Source of the DNA: an uncultured Paracoccaceae bacterium
Lineage (GTDB): Bacteria; Pseudomonadota; Alphaproteobacteria; Rhodobacterales; Rhodobacteraceae
Reading direction: 5' to 3'
NCBI GenBank assembly: GCA_937924905.1
Contig: CALDUK010000016.1
Coordinates: 62,001-126,000, forward strand
DNA: 64,000 nucleotides
The notes below the pieces were generated by a model. The model had not been told where the DNA came from. It saw nothing but the letters and a program-made list of their open reading frames with translations, and made no database searches. Below, piece after piece: positions 53,227 through 62,630 of the stretch; position 1 is the stretch's first letter; every line of letters begins with the position of its first letter. The position numbers and the translations under genes were made by a program.

Positions 53227-54302
53227 TCTGCCCACCGTTCGATAGATTTAAGGACGCGGTCATTGTCTTTTGCGCTGCCAACGGTGATCCGCAGGCAGTT
53301 CGGCAACTTGTAGCTGCCGACTTTGCGGACAAGGATACCGTCGTGCCTCAATTGCGCCTCGCAGGCCGCAGCGGTGTCTTCGCTGGAAAACCGGGCGAGC
53401 ACAAAATTCGCTTCGCTTTGATCCACCCCAAGGCCCATCTGGCGCAGCGCGTTGGTCAGCCGTAGACGTTCGGATGCATTTTCTGCACGGCAGGCTGCGA
53501 CCCAGTGCTGATCGCGCACCGCTGCTTCGGCGGCTGCAAGTTGCAGGTTCGACAGGTTGAACGGCCCTCGTACCCGGTTCAGATTGTCGACAATTTCTTT
53601 TGCGCCATAGCCCCAGCCGATGCGCAGCCCGCCAAGACCGTAAATCTTTGAAAACGTCCGGGTCATAAAGACATTTGGGAACCGCTGGATCAGCGCGACA
53701 CCGCCGTCATGGTCTTTGACGTATTCAACATAGGCCCCGTCGAGCACCAGGATGACATCGTCGGGCAAGCCTTCGACAAGCCGCGTGATTTCATTTCCGC
53801 CCAACATCGTCCCGGTCGGGTTCGCTGGGTTGGCAAGGAAGACTAAGCGGGTATTTGGTGTCACGGCCCCAAGAACCGCGTCTACATCGACCGTTCGTTC
53901 GCGTTCGGCAACTTCGACCGGGGCCGATCCGGCGGCCAGCGCCGAGATGCGGTGCATGGCAAAGCCGTGGGCGGTGTGAATGACCTCGGTGCCTTCGCCG
54001 CCATAAGCGTTGCAGAGAAAAGCGATAATTTCGTCCGATCCCGCGCCGCAGATGATGCGATCGGGGTCAAGGTCGTAAACTTCGCCTATGGCTGTGCGCA
54101 GCGAAAGGTGATCGGTCGAGGGATAGCGATGCAGGTCCCGCGCAACCTCGTCCAGCGCTTTTCCTGCCGAGGCCGGATAACCAAGCGGGTTCTCGTTTGA
54201 CGAAAGCTTCAGAACATCGTCGCGCCCGTCGAGATAGCTTTCGCCGCCGACATATAGCGCGATTTTTTCAACGCCCGGCTTCGGGGAAATCGTATCGCTC
54301 AT
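53223..54302 (-). CDS. hisC: Histidinol-phosphate aminotransferase
   Basis: 359 residues. Class II PLP aminotransferase that converts imidazole-acetol phosphate and glutamate to histidinol phosphate; many also transaminate aromatic keto acids. [10 protein letters not shown] binds substrate, GAGSDEII precedes the pyridoxal ring, and Lys219 in [15 protein letters not shown] is the PLP Schiff base. A coupled partner (ATGA) is the prephenate dehydrogenase, so it may act in tyrosine synthesis as well as histidine. Confidence 0.95.
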   Translation of the reverse strand: MSDTISPKPGVEKIALYVGGESYLDGRDDVLKLSSNENPLGYPASAGKALDEVARDLHRYPSTDHLSLRTAIGEVYDLDPDRIICGAGSDEIIAFLCNAYGGEGTEVIHTAHGFAMHRISALAAGSAPVEVAERERTVDVDAVLGAVTPNTRLVFLANPANPTGTMLGGNEITRLVEGLPDDVILVLDGAYVEYVKDHDGGVALIQRFPNVFMTRTFSKIYGLGGLRIGWGYGAKEIVDNLNRVRGPFNLSNLQLAAAEAAVRDQHWVAACRAENASERLRLTNALRQMGLGVDQSEANFVLARFSSEDTAAACEAQLRHDGILVRKVGSYKLPNCLRITVGSAKDNDRVLKSIERWAE

Positions 54303-54350
54303 TGTGGCGATTGTTTAGCCGGGCTGGCGTGCGAGAGCCAGTGGCAAAGA

Positions 54351-54378
54351 CGGCCCGCGCGACTTTCGACGCGGGCCG
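54351..54378 (-). terminator. Terminator hairpin downstream of mmsA
   Basis: CGGCCCGCG (54351-54359) pairs perfectly with CGCGGGCCG (54370-54378). It lies 14 nt after the mmsA stop and 49 nt before the hisC start. On the minus strand it is followed by TCTTTG, a weak T-run. Confidence 0.6.
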
Positions 54379-54391
54379 GTGGGTTTGGCAG

Positions 54392-55891
54392 TTATTCCAT
54401 TGCCTTGAACGCGAATTCGCCGCCTTCTTTGATGCCCGAGAACCAGCGGGCGGTGACCGTTTTGGTTTTGGTATAAAAGCGGAAGGCGTCCGGCCCGTAT
54501 TGGTTCAGGTCACCAAAGGCCGATTTTTTCCAGCCCCCAAAGGTGTGATAGGACAGCGGCACCGGAATAGGAAAGTTGATGCCGACCATGCCTACATTGA
54601 CCCGGTTTGCAAAGTCGCGCGCCGTGTCGCCATCGGCGGTAAAGATCGAGGTGCCGTTGCCGTATTCGTTGTCCATTGTCAGTTTCAGCGCGTCTTCATA
54701 ACTTTGCGCCCGCACCTGAGACAGGACAGGGCCAAAGATCTCTTCTTTGTAAATGTCCATGTCCGGCGTGACATTGTCGAAATAGGTCGCGCCGACGAAG
54801 AACCCGTCTTCGTACCCCTGAAGCGAAAAGTCGCGGCCATCGGTCAAAAGCGTTGCCCCTTGATCCACCCCACTGTCGATCAGACGTTTGACGCGGTCCT
54901 GGCTGGCCTTTGTGATCAACGGGCCGAAATCCACATCATCGCCAGCGGTATAAGGTCCAACTTTCAGTGCTTCGATCCGGGGCACCAGACGTTCGACAAG
55001 CGCATCGGCTGTCTTGTCGCCCACAGGCACAGCGACGGATATTGCCATGCAACGTTCGCCCGCTGCCCCCATCGACGAACCGACCAGCGCGTCGGCGGCT
55101 TTGTCGAGATCGGCGTCCGGCATGATGATCATATGGTTTTTGGCACCACCGAAACACTGGGCGCGTTTTCCGTTCGAGGCAGCGCGCCCGTAAATATATT
55201 GCGCGATGGGCGTCGAGCCGACGAACCCAACGGCCTGCACCGTTTCGTTGTCGAGAAGCGCGTCAACGGCGGCCTTGTCACCATTGACCACCTGCAGAAC
55301 GCCATCGGGCAAACCGGCTTCGGTCAACAGCTCGGCCAGAAGGATAGACGTAGACGGACAACGTTCGGACGGTTTGAGAACCATTGCATTGCCGCAGGCC
55401 AGAGCCGGCCCCATTTTCCACAGCGGGATCATGGCCGGAAAGTTGAAAGGGGTGATGCCCGCCACGACGCCCAAGGGTTGGCGCATCGAATAAAGATCGA
55501 TTCCTGGCCCGCCGTCGTTGGTAAATTCACCTTTCAAAAGCGAGGGCGCGCCCATGCAAACCTCGATCACCTCAAGGCCGCGTTGCACATCGCCGCGCCC
55601 GTCAGGGATGGTTTTCCCGTGTTCGCGACTGACCGTTTCGGCCAGCAGGTCCATATTTTCGTTGATGAGGTTGCCGAAGGCCATCATCACACGCGCCCGC
55701 CTTTGCGGGTTTGTCGCGGCCCAGCCAACCTGCGCGTCGGCGGCTTGTGCGACGGCGGCATTGACTTCATCGGGCGTGGCCAGCGGCACCTGGGCCTGAA
55801 TTTCGCCCGTCGCCGGATTGAAAACATCAGCAAATCGCCCGGATGTGCCTGGGGTGCGTTTGCCGTTGATGTAATGCGAAAGCTCGTCCAT
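54392..55891 (-). CDS. mmsA: CoA-acylating methylmalonate-semialdehyde dehydrogenase
   Basis: 499 residues. Aldehyde dehydrogenase family; oxidises methylmalonate semialdehyde (valine and thymine breakdown) or malonate semialdehyde (myo-inositol) with CoA. The catalytic Cys281 sits in AAGERCMAIS and the oxyanion Asn150 in PFNFP. The ATG at 55891 has AAGGAGG 7 nt upstream. No other val or iol genes are near. The divergent LysR gene starts 100 nt away and probably controls it. Confidence 0.95.
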   Translation of the reverse strand: MDELSHYINGKRTPGTSGRFADVFNPATGEIQAQVPLATPDEVNAAVAQAADAQVGWAATNPQRRARVMMAFGNLINENMDLLAETVSREHGKTIPDGRGDVQRGLEVIEVCMGAPSLLKGEFTNDGGPGIDLYSMRQPLGVVAGITPFNFPAMIPLWKMGPALACGNAMVLKPSERCPSTSILLAELLTEAGLPDGVLQVVNGDKAAVDALLDNETVQAVGFVGSTPIAQYIYGRAASNGKRAQCFGGAKNHMIIMPDADLDKAADALVGSSMGAAGERCMAISVAVPVGDKTADALVERLVPRIEALKVGPYTAGDDVDFGPLITKASQDRVKRLIDSGVDQGATLLTDGRDFSLQGYEDGFFVGATYFDNVTPDMDIYKEEIFGPVLSQVRAQSYEDALKLTMDNEYGNGTSIFTADGDTARDFANRVNVGMVGINFPIPVPLSYHTFGGWKKSAFGDLNQYGPDAFRFYTKTKTVTARWFSGIKEGGEFAFKAME

Positions 55892-55964
55892 CGGATCCTC
55901 CTTGATTTGGGACAGAATACGGATGGCCATGGGCGACGAAAACCGACAAGTTGGCAAAAGAGTT

Positions 55965-55978
55965 TTGCAAAAATGCAA
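55965..55978. promoter_or_regulatory. Palindrome in the mmsA-LysR divergent promoter
   Basis: TTGCA-AAAA-TGCAA is a perfect inverted repeat 14 nt before the LysR start, and 74 nt before the mmsA start on the other strand. LysR regulators bind such T-N(n)-A palindromes in the spacer of divergent targets. It is placed to autoregulate the LysR gene and could also control mmsA. Confidence 0.5.
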
Positions 55979-55991
55979 GGATGGCGCTGAA

Positions 55992-56879
55992 ATGAATTGG
56001 GATGATTTGCGAATATTCCTTTCTGTCAGCCGGATGGAAAGCCTGACCGGGGCTGGAAAAACCCTGCGGCTTGACCCGGCCACAGTGGGGCGCCGGATTG
56101 GTCGGTTAGAAGACAAAATCGGCGCAATCCTGTTCGTAAAGTCGCCGCAAGGTTACCGTCTGACCGAGGCAGGCGAGGCTTTCCTGGTGCGGGCGGAAGC
56201 CGCTGAACAAGCGGTGGACGGGGCCATTTCTGACATGGGGCAACGGTCGGACGGCCTGACCGGGTCAATTCGGGTGGGGGCCCCGGATGGGTGCGCGACC
56301 TATCTTTTGCCGACTGTGACGCGGGCCATTCAGGCCGAAAATCCAGGCCTTGATATTCAGATTGTCGCCTTGCCGCGCGTGTTCAATCTTTCGAAACGCG
56401 AGGCCGATATGGCCGTGGCCGTCAGCCGACCGCAGACGGGGAGACTGCGGGTCAAAAAGATTTCCGATTATCAGCTCTGCCTTGCCGCATCGAAAGACTA
56501 TCTTGGCCGATTGCCACCCATCACGCGGGTCGAACAAGTGCGCGATCATCCGACGGTGGGTTATATCCCGGATATGATCTTTGACCGCGAGTTGGACTAT
56601 CAGACCGAAATCGGGCTTGGACAGCCTGATTTGGCGTCCAATCTTGTGTCGGTGCAACTGGGGTGGTTGCGTGCGGGTGCCGGTATTGGCGTAGTGCATC
56701 GTTTTGTACTTGCCGATCATCCCGAATTGGTTCCTGTTCTGGAAAACGAGGTTTCGTTGACGCGTTCGTTCTGGCTGATCCGGCATGCAGATGATGCGCG
56801 GATCGAGCGTATGAATGCCTTTGCGCAAATGCTTTCGGATGGGATTCGCAGTGAGATTCTGCGACGATCCCAATCTTGA
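55992..56879 (+). CDS. LysR family transcriptional regulator
   Basis: 295 residues. N-terminal winged helix (about 1-60, FLSVSRMESLTGAGKTLRLDPATVGRR) and a LysR substrate-binding domain (about 88-290). The ATG at 55992 (MNWDDLRIFL) is the standard start; in-frame upstream codons precede it without a ribosome-binding site. It is divergent from mmsA, the likely target. The inducer is unknown; a valine or inositol breakdown product would fit. Confidence 0.93.
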   Translation: MNWDDLRIFLSVSRMESLTGAGKTLRLDPATVGRRIGRLEDKIGAILFVKSPQGYRLTEAGEAFLVRAEAAEQAVDGAISDMGQRSDGLTGSIRVGAPDGCATYLLPTVTRAIQAENPGLDIQIVALPRVFNLSKREADMAVAVSRPQTGRLRVKKISDYQLCLAASKDYLGRLPPITRVEQVRDHPTVGYIPDMIFDRELDYQTEIGLGQPDLASNLVSVQLGWLRAGAGIGVVHRFVLADHPELVPVLENEVSLTRSFWLIRHADDARIERMNAFAQMLSDGIRSEILRRSQS

Positions 56880-56939
56880 CAGCGGCGCAACGCGAATGTG
56901 ACGCTCGGGCTATTCGTCAATTTATTCAAGGAGCGTCAC

Positions 56940-57371
56940 ATGCTGGTTCGTCAAATATTGGGTTTCAAAAACGGCTCGGGCGTGGTGACGGTCCGCCCAA
57001 CGACACAAATTTCCGAGGTTGCGAAATTGCTGTCTGAAAAACGCATTGGTGCGGTCGTGGTGGCGGACACCGATGCGCCCGTGGGGATCTTGTCGGAACG
57101 CGATATTGTGCGCGAATTGGGCAGGCGCAGTGACAGCTGCCTGAAAGACACGGCCGAAGCCCTGATGACGCGGGAACTTGTGACCTGTGGGCCGGAAGAG
57201 ACGGCGGATCAGGTCTTGGGCAAGATGACCCAAGGCCGCTTTAGGCACATGCCGGTCGTGGAGGACGGTGCGATGATTGGTTTGATCTCGATTGGTGATG
57301 TGGTGAAGGCGCGGTTGTCCGAGCTTTCGATGGAAAACAGTGCTATGGAAGACATGATCAAGGGCTTCTAG
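56940..57371 (+). CDS. CBS domain-containing protein
   Basis: 143 residues made of two CBS domains (about 8-65 and 78-135) and nothing else. Pairs of CBS domains bind adenine nucleotides and sense energy state. An AAGGAGC ribosome-binding site lies 6 nt before the ATG. It is monocistronic between the LysR gene and coaD; the target protein is not apparent. Confidence 0.92.
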   Translation: MLVRQILGFKNGSGVVTVRPTTQISEVAKLLSEKRIGAVVVADTDAPVGILSERDIVRELGRRSDSCLKDTAEALMTRELVTCGPEETADQVLGKMTQGRFRHMPVVEDGAMIGLISIGDVVKARLSELSMENSAMEDMIKGF

Positions 57372-57453
57372 AGCGTTCGAAAATACGCCCTTGTGACGTT
57401 TTTCCATCCATGCCACGTCTTTTGATAGAATTGCGTCTCGGACGGAGAAGAAT

Positions 57454-57945
57454 ATGCGTGTCGGCCTTTACCCGGGAACATTTGATCCTGTGACCCTTGG
57501 ACATATGGATATTATCCGCCGGGCCACGCGGCTGGTGGACCGGCTTGTCATCGGGATTGCCATCAATCGTGACAAGGGGCCGCTTTTCTCGTTGGATGAA
57601 CGTGTCGGCATGATCGAAGCGGAATGCGCAGCGATTACAAAAGACACGGGCGTCGAGATTGTCGCGCATCCGTTCGAAAATTTGCTTGTGGATTGCGCGC
57701 GTGATGTGGGTGCTCAGGTCTTGGTGCGCGGCCTACGTGCGGTGGCGGATTTCGAGTATGAATACCAAATGGTCGGAATGAACCGGGTGTTGGACAACAG
57801 CATCGAAACGGTCTTTTTAATGGCCGAGGCCGAGCATCAGGCGATTGCTTCGAAACTGGTCAAAGAGATTGCCCGTTTGGGGGGCGATGTTTCAAAATTT
57901 GTGCCGCCTGCCATTGATGCGGCGCTTCGGGCGAAACTGGCTTAG
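57454..57945 (+). CDS. coaD: Phosphopantetheine adenylyltransferase
   Basis: 163 residues. Catalyses the fourth step of coenzyme A synthesis: 4'-phosphopantetheine + ATP to dephospho-CoA. The nucleotidyltransferase motif TFDPVTLGH has T14LGH17, and VRGLRAVADFEYE and the ISSKL-like IASKLVKEIA segment are intact. A GGAG-type site precedes the ATG. It converges on the MprF-like gene. Confidence 0.96.
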   Translation: MRVGLYPGTFDPVTLGHMDIIRRATRLVDRLVIGIAINRDKGPLFSLDERVGMIEAECAAITKDTGVEIVAHPFENLLVDCARDVGAQVLVRGLRAVADFEYEYQMVGMNRVLDNSIETVFLMAEAEHQAIASKLVKEIARLGGDVSKFVPPAIDAALRAKLA

Positions 57946-57955
57946 CCGTATGGTG

Positions 57956-59890
57956 TCATTGTCGCATCTTTGACAAGACTGGTTGGTCGGGTGCGGGTGA
58001 AACCGGTATCCAACTTGATCTAAGGTCTTTTGCCATAGTCGCGACCTTTTCCTGGATGCCCTGCAAGGGTGATGATGTCGGGCCGTCTTGCAATGGAGCC
58101 GGGCGATGGATGCGCAGCGTGATATCAAGGCAGGCAAGCGCCAGAAGCAGCCGGTTCGGCGCGGCGATGTACAGTGGTTCCATGCGCGGTGAGAAGCTTT
58201 TCTTGAAGCGGCGCAACCCGTTGCCGCCGTCGCTTTGCCATTTGCTGAGGATGGGATGGTGTGACTGAAGGGCGGCCAGAGAAAACCGGGGCACCCGCTG
58301 ATTTTTCGCCATTCCGATTGCTGCGTGGACAAGCGCATGCATGGTGCCATCCGGCACGTTTGCGGCCTGACGCATCAGGTCAAGAACCCATTCGGCCTGA
58401 CAGCTGTGAAACGTGGCAAAGCCGATTATCGCCCCGCGCTGTTTTGCGACAAGGCAGGTCTGCGTACGGATATAGGCCAGATCAAAGCGCCCCATGGAAA
58501 AGCCCAACTCGCCACCCATGCGATTGGCCCAAGCGGCGGCAATTTCGATCAATTCGGGTTCGTTCTGCCCGTCCCATTCAGCAATTGTGACGCCTGCTTT
58601 TTCTGCTTTGCGCAGTTTGCGGCGCAGCTGGCGCTTGTCTGGGCCGTCGACGTTGAAAAGGTTCGGTTCCAGGACCGCTTCGTCTGAGATTTGCAAAACG
58701 CGCCATCCGGCCTGGCGGGCATTGGCTGCGCTTTTAGCGCCGATTTTATAGAAGGCGGGCGATTTTCCGGTTTCGCGTGCGAAACTGCGGGCTTGCGCAA
58801 GGTCAGTTATTTCCAAAGGCCTGCCGTCAACGGCGTCGCCGATATGGACTGAAAACTGGCTGGCCTGGGCCGTCAGGTGGTGGCCCAAACCCAGTTGAAA
58901 AAGTTGATGTCCGGGAAGGCGCGCCAGACCTTGTGCTTCGGCGCGCTGGATATGCGCGGGCTTGGTAGTTTTGGTGACCTGCCTGTGCTGAGGCCGGGTA
59001 TTTGGAAAGGCGATCACACAGGCTGCGACACAAGCCGGGATGGCGAAATAGATCAGCCTGAATGCAACGACAGCCGCGATAATATGGGCCTCGGGCAAAA
59101 GCGGGAGAAGTGCGACCAGGCACAGTTCGAACGGACCGATGCCGCCGGGTGTTCCGGCCAACAAACCTGCGCCCAGCGAAATGGCATAGGCTGAAAGCAA
59201 CACCATGACGGGCATAGCAAGCGGGTCGGGCAGCAGCACCCAAAGAGCCAGTGCCGCGAAACAGACGTCCATCAGCGTCAGGACCAAAAGCCGGACCATC
59301 GCGCCGATGGGTGGGATTTCGAAGAAAAGCCAGTGGGGTTGCCACAAAGACAGGATAGAAACGCCAAGCAGCACGCAGACCGAGCCGAGCGACAGGCCAA
59401 TCGTCATGGCCGAGACTTCGGAGCAGGACAGAACAACCAACAGGCCAACAACGACCCCGAGCGCGACCATGAAACTGATCGATACGTAATTTGTGATCTT
59501 GATCGCCTGGCGCAATGACAGATTTGGCAAAAGCCGCCATCTGGCGACACTGCCGGTTGCCAAACCGAACCCAAGTGTTTGTGCCAGCGCGATGGCCGAC
59601 GCACCGCTTGTCACGGCTTGAATGGGCGAAACCCCGGTGTCCAGCCAGCGGTGAAAGAGCGCGTCATACTGACCGACAGCCAAGAAGCTAAGCGCCGTCA
59701 GACCCATGGCCGTGGCCCATTGCCAAAGCGCAATATCGCCGATCAGTGCCGAAACCCGATCGGCGTCAATCTGGTCGGACTGCCGTGCGACAACCACGAG
59801 GCAGGTCAGCATGACAAGAAGGCTTAGCGCGAGTTTGCGGAAGTTCTTACGTTTGTCGGGCAGGCCAACCGTCAAACCATGCAACTGCAT
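57956..59890 (-). CDS. MprF-like phosphatidylglycerol aminoacyltransferase family protein
   Basis: 644 residues. The N-terminal half (about 15-300) has about eight membrane spans of the LPG-synthase type, including GTPGGIGPFELC. The C-terminal half (about 320-610) is a DUF2156-like GNAT domain with RQLRRKLRKAEKAG. MprF proteins move Lys or Ala from aminoacyl-tRNA to phosphatidylglycerol and flip the product, altering surface charge. Which amino acid is used here, and whether both halves work, cannot be read from the sequence. The full length is a little shorter than Staphylococcus MprF. Confidence 0.85.
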   Translation of the reverse strand: MQLHGLTVGLPDKRKNFRKLALSLLVMLTCLVVVARQSDQIDADRVSALIGDIALWQWATAMGLTALSFLAVGQYDALFHRWLDTGVSPIQAVTSGASAIALAQTLGFGLATGSVARWRLLPNLSLRQAIKITNYVSISFMVALGVVVGLLVVLSCSEVSAMTIGLSLGSVCVLLGVSILSLWQPHWLFFEIPPIGAMVRLLVLTLMDVCFAALALWVLLPDPLAMPVMVLLSAYAISLGAGLLAGTPGGIGPFELCLVALLPLLPEAHIIAAVVAFRLIYFAIPACVAACVIAFPNTRPQHRQVTKTTKPAHIQRAEAQGLARLPGHQLFQLGLGHHLTAQASQFSVHIGDAVDGRPLEITDLAQARSFARETGKSPAFYKIGAKSAANARQAGWRVLQISDEAVLEPNLFNVDGPDKRQLRRKLRKAEKAGVTIAEWDGQNEPELIEIAAAWANRMGGELGFSMGRFDLAYIRTQTCLVAKQRGAIIGFATFHSCQAEWVLDLMRQAANVPDGTMHALVHAAIGMAKNQRVPRFSLAALQSHHPILSKWQSDGGNGLRRFKKSFSPRMEPLYIAAPNRLLLALACLDITLRIHRPAPLQDGPTSSPLQGIQEKVATMAKDLRSSWIPVSPAPDQPVLSKMRQ

Positions 59891-60002
59891 TACACCACCC
59901 TCGCATCGCCCCCGTGTTCTGGCTAGGCGAGGGCGATTAAGTGCGGCTTAACGAACGAAGTCGCGTTTGTGACTTCTTCGCGATGCTTCTGTGTCGCGCG
60001 GC

Positions 60003-60317
60003 TTAGGCTTCGTCCATCAGCTGGGCTTTGGCGGCTGACATAAGCTCGGTCATTTTCTGGCGGATCTCGTCGTCGCTGGCTTTGCCGGACAGATCGCCCG
60101 CCACTTTACGCAAGACATCATCATCGCCCGCTTCCTGGAAGTCGGATTTGATCACTTCCTTGGCGTAAGCCTCGGCCTCGTCGCCTGACTTGCCCATCAA
60201 TTCAGCCGCCCAGAGACCCAACAATTTGTTGCGCCGCGCCTCGGCCTTGAACTGCATTTGCGCGTCATGGGCGAATTTGTTTTCGAAAGCGTTTTCACGA
60301 TCTTCGAACGTGCTCAT
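60003..60317 (-). CDS. F1Fo-ATPase inhibitor zeta subunit (DUF1476)
   Basis: 104 residues. It matches the DUF1476 family, whose Paracoccus denitrificans member is the natural zeta-subunit inhibitor of the F1-ATPase. FEDRENAFENKFAHDAQ is the N-terminal inhibitory helix; RNKLLGLWAAELMG and the acidic four-helix remainder follow. It blocks ATP hydrolysis and is specific to alphaproteobacteria. It is divergent from purC with a 163-nt gap. Confidence 0.94.
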   Translation of the reverse strand: MSTFEDRENAFENKFAHDAQMQFKAEARRNKLLGLWAAELMGKSGDEAEAYAKEVIKSDFQEAGDDDVLRKVAGDLSGKASDDEIRQKMTELMSAAKAQLMDEA

Positions 60318-60480
60318 TTGGGCCCCTCCTGGCGGGTGTTCCTGTTTCCTCGGAAGATATGCCCGCCGGTGGTCCCACCTTCAACCCCTATGCTTGCCGC
60401 AGCAGAAGGATTGCTCTAAGGGGACGTCATCGCATGGGTTGTGACGCTGCGCCCGTGTTTCCCGCATTTCGAGGTACCGC

Positions 60481-61242
60481 ATGGCACGGCGCAAGAAAGT
60501 CTACGAAGGCAAGGCGAAGATCCTGTACGAAGGCCCCGAACCGGGCACTTTGGTTCAGTACTTCAAGGACGACGCGACGGCCTATAATGCGCAGAAAAAG
60601 GAAGTTATCGAAGGCAAGGGCGTGCTGAACAACCGTTTGTCCGAGTTCTTTATGAAGGGCTTGTCGCAAATTGGTGTACCGACGCATTTCATCAAACGTC
60701 TGAATATGCGCGAACAGCTGATCCGGTCGGTCGAGATTATTCCGCTGGAAGTTATTGTGCGGAATTATTCCGCCGGTACGATGTCCGAGCGTTTGGGTCT
60801 GGAAGAAGGCACGCTTTTGCCGCGCCCGATTGTCGAGTTTTGCCTGAAGGATGACGCGCTGGGCGACCCTTTGGTCGCCGAAGAACACATCATCGCGTTT
60901 GGCTGGGCCTCGCAGCAGGACCTGGATGACATGGTCGCGCTGGCGCTTCGTGTGAATGATTTCATGTCCGGCTGTATGTTGGCCGTTGGCATCAAGCTGG
61001 TCGATTTCAAAATCGAAATTGGCCGTGTCTGGGATGGCGATTTTCAGCGTCTTGTTGTGGCCGATGAAATCAGCCCGGACAGTTGCCGTTTGTGGGATAT
61101 GGAAACGGGTCAAAAGCTGGACAAGGATGTCTTCCGGCGTGACCTTGGCAATCTGGCGGACGCTTATACGGAAGTTGCGAAACGACTGGGCGTTCTGCCG
61201 TCGAATGTGACGCATGCCACCAAACCGACATTGATCAACTAG
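60481..61242 (+). CDS. purC: Phosphoribosylaminoimidazole-succinocarboxamide synthase
   Basis: 253 residues. SAICAR synthetase of de novo purine synthesis; joins CAIR and aspartate using [16 protein letters not shown] binds nucleotide, [16 protein letters not shown] and [12 protein letters not shown] are family signatures. First gene of purC-purS-ADH-purQ. No obvious PurR-like operator was recognised in the 163-nt spacer upstream. Confidence 0.97.
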   Translation: MARRKKVYEGKAKILYEGPEPGTLVQYFKDDATAYNAQKKEVIEGKGVLNNRLSEFFMKGLSQIGVPTHFIKRLNMREQLIRSVEIIPLEVIVRNYSAGTMSERLGLEEGTLLPRPIVEFCLKDDALGDPLVAEEHIIAFGWASQQDLDDMVALALRVNDFMSGCMLAVGIKLVDFKIEIGRVWDGDFQRLVVADEISPDSCRLWDMETGQKLDKDVFRRDLGNLADAYTEVAKRLGVLPSNVTHATKPTLIN

Positions 61243-61310
61243 CACGCGGCGCTGGTGGACAAGCCGGGCGCAATGGCGGATATGGTCGGCGAAAACTTAT
61301 CGGAGGCCCC

Positions 61311-61550
61311 ATGAAGGCGCGTGTTCATATCATGTTGAAAACCGGTGTTCTCGACCCGCAGGGCGAGGCAGTGCGCCATGCCTTGGGGTCACTTGGGTTT
61401 GATGGCGTCGAAGCAGTGCGACAAGGCAAGGTGATCGAGCTGGAGCTTGCCGAAACGGACCCCGAGACTGCCAAGGCTGACGTAGCAAAGATGTGCGAGG
61501 CTTTGCTCGCCAATACAGTGATCGAAAGTTACCGGGTGGAATTGGCCTGA
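61311..61550 (+). CDS. purS: Phosphoribosylformylglycinamidine synthase subunit PurS
   Basis: 79 residues. The small subunit that joins PurQ and PurL in the FGAM synthase complex. The fold KARVHIMLKTGVLDPQGEAV and the LGFDGVEAVRQGK segment are diagnostic. GGAGG lies 4 nt before the ATG. Its TGA overlaps the next gene's ATG (TGATG), an unusual neighbour because purQ usually follows directly. Confidence 0.95.
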   Translation: MKARVHIMLKTGVLDPQGEAVRHALGSLGFDGVEAVRQGKVIELELAETDPETAKADVAKMCEALLANTVIESYRVELA

Positions 61551-62587
61551 TGCGCGCTGCGGTGCTGCGTGAATTCAATGCGCCCTTGCACATCGAAGAC
61601 GTTCCCACGCCGGATTGCCCCCCCGATGGTGTTGTTCTGAAAGTACTGGCCTGCGGCGTTTGCCGTTCGGATTGGCATGGATGGGTCGGAGAACATCCGC
61701 TGGTTTCACCGGGTCAAATTGGTGGGCATGAATATTGCGGCGAAGTTGTCGAGGCGGGGCCGCTTGCGACCTATCAGACCGGTGATCGTCTGATTGCGCC
61801 GTTTATTCTGGCGTGCGGTACGTGTCCGTCATGCCGAAGTGGGCATAGCAACACATGCCCCAGTCAGTATATTCCAGGATTTACGCGCCAAGGTGCGTTC
61901 GCCGAGTACATCGCGGTTCCGCGCGATCATAATCTGGCGCGGTTGCCGGACGATATGACCCCCGCATTGGCGGCGGCCCTTGGCTGTCGCGTGACTACGG
62001 CATGGCACGCATTGACGGGTCGGGCGGCGATACAACCGGGCGAATGGTTGGCCGTGCATGGCACCGGCGGCATTGGATTGGCGACGTTGCTTTTGGGACG
62101 CGCCCTGGGCGCGCGCGTTGTGGTCACGGATGTGGTCGCAGAAAAGCTGAACCATGCCAAAGCGTTAGGTGCGGATGCGGCCATTGATGCTGGGCAAGAC
62201 AACAGTGCGGAGGCAATTCGCGACCTGACGGACGGGGGGGCGCATGTTTCCGTCGAAGCGTTGGGTTTGCCGGCGACTGTCGCGGCGTCGATTGCCTGCC
62301 TGCGCCCGCTTGGACGACATGTGCAGGTTGGTATGCCGGTCGGACCGTATGCGGTTCAGAACGTTGATCTGAATGCGGTTTATAACGGAAATCTTGCGCT
62401 TTACGGCACGCGCGGCATGCCGGCGCATCGGTACCCGTCGCTGCTGTCGCTTATAGCGGGCGGACAGGTGGACCTGTCGCCCCTCATCGCCCGCGAGATC
62501 GGGCTGGACGGGATCAGCGCCGAGTTGGCGGCTTTCAACGGCCCGATGCCACCTGGTGTCGCTGTTATTTCGCAATTTGGGGCTTGA
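61550..62587 (+). CDS. Zinc-dependent alcohol dehydrogenase
   Basis: 345 residues. MDR-type dehydrogenase. Catalytic Zn ligands Cys38, His60 and Glu61 (CGVCRSD, GGHEY) and the structural Zn cysteines C89, C92, C95 and C103 are present. The Rossmann motif GTGGIGLATLLLG binds NAD(P). The substrate is unknown. It is inserted between purS and purQ, coupled to purS by TGATG, while purQ restarts with its own GAGGAG site 43 nt later. The position suggests insertion into the operon. Confidence 0.92.
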   Translation: MRAAVLREFNAPLHIEDVPTPDCPPDGVVLKVLACGVCRSDWHGWVGEHPLVSPGQIGGHEYCGEVVEAGPLATYQTGDRLIAPFILACGTCPSCRSGHSNTCPSQYIPGFTRQGAFAEYIAVPRDHNLARLPDDMTPALAAALGCRVTTAWHALTGRAAIQPGEWLAVHGTGGIGLATLLLGRALGARVVVTDVVAEKLNHAKALGADAAIDAGQDNSAEAIRDLTDGGAHVSVEALGLPATVAASIACLRPLGRHVQVGMPVGPYAVQNVDLNAVYNGNLALYGTRGMPAHRYPSLLSLIAGGQVDLSPLIAREIGLDGISAELAAFNGPMPPGVAVISQFGA

Positions 62588-62630
62588 TGGTGATGGCCCG
62601 GACGATCATCTGACGCATGAGGAGACTGAT

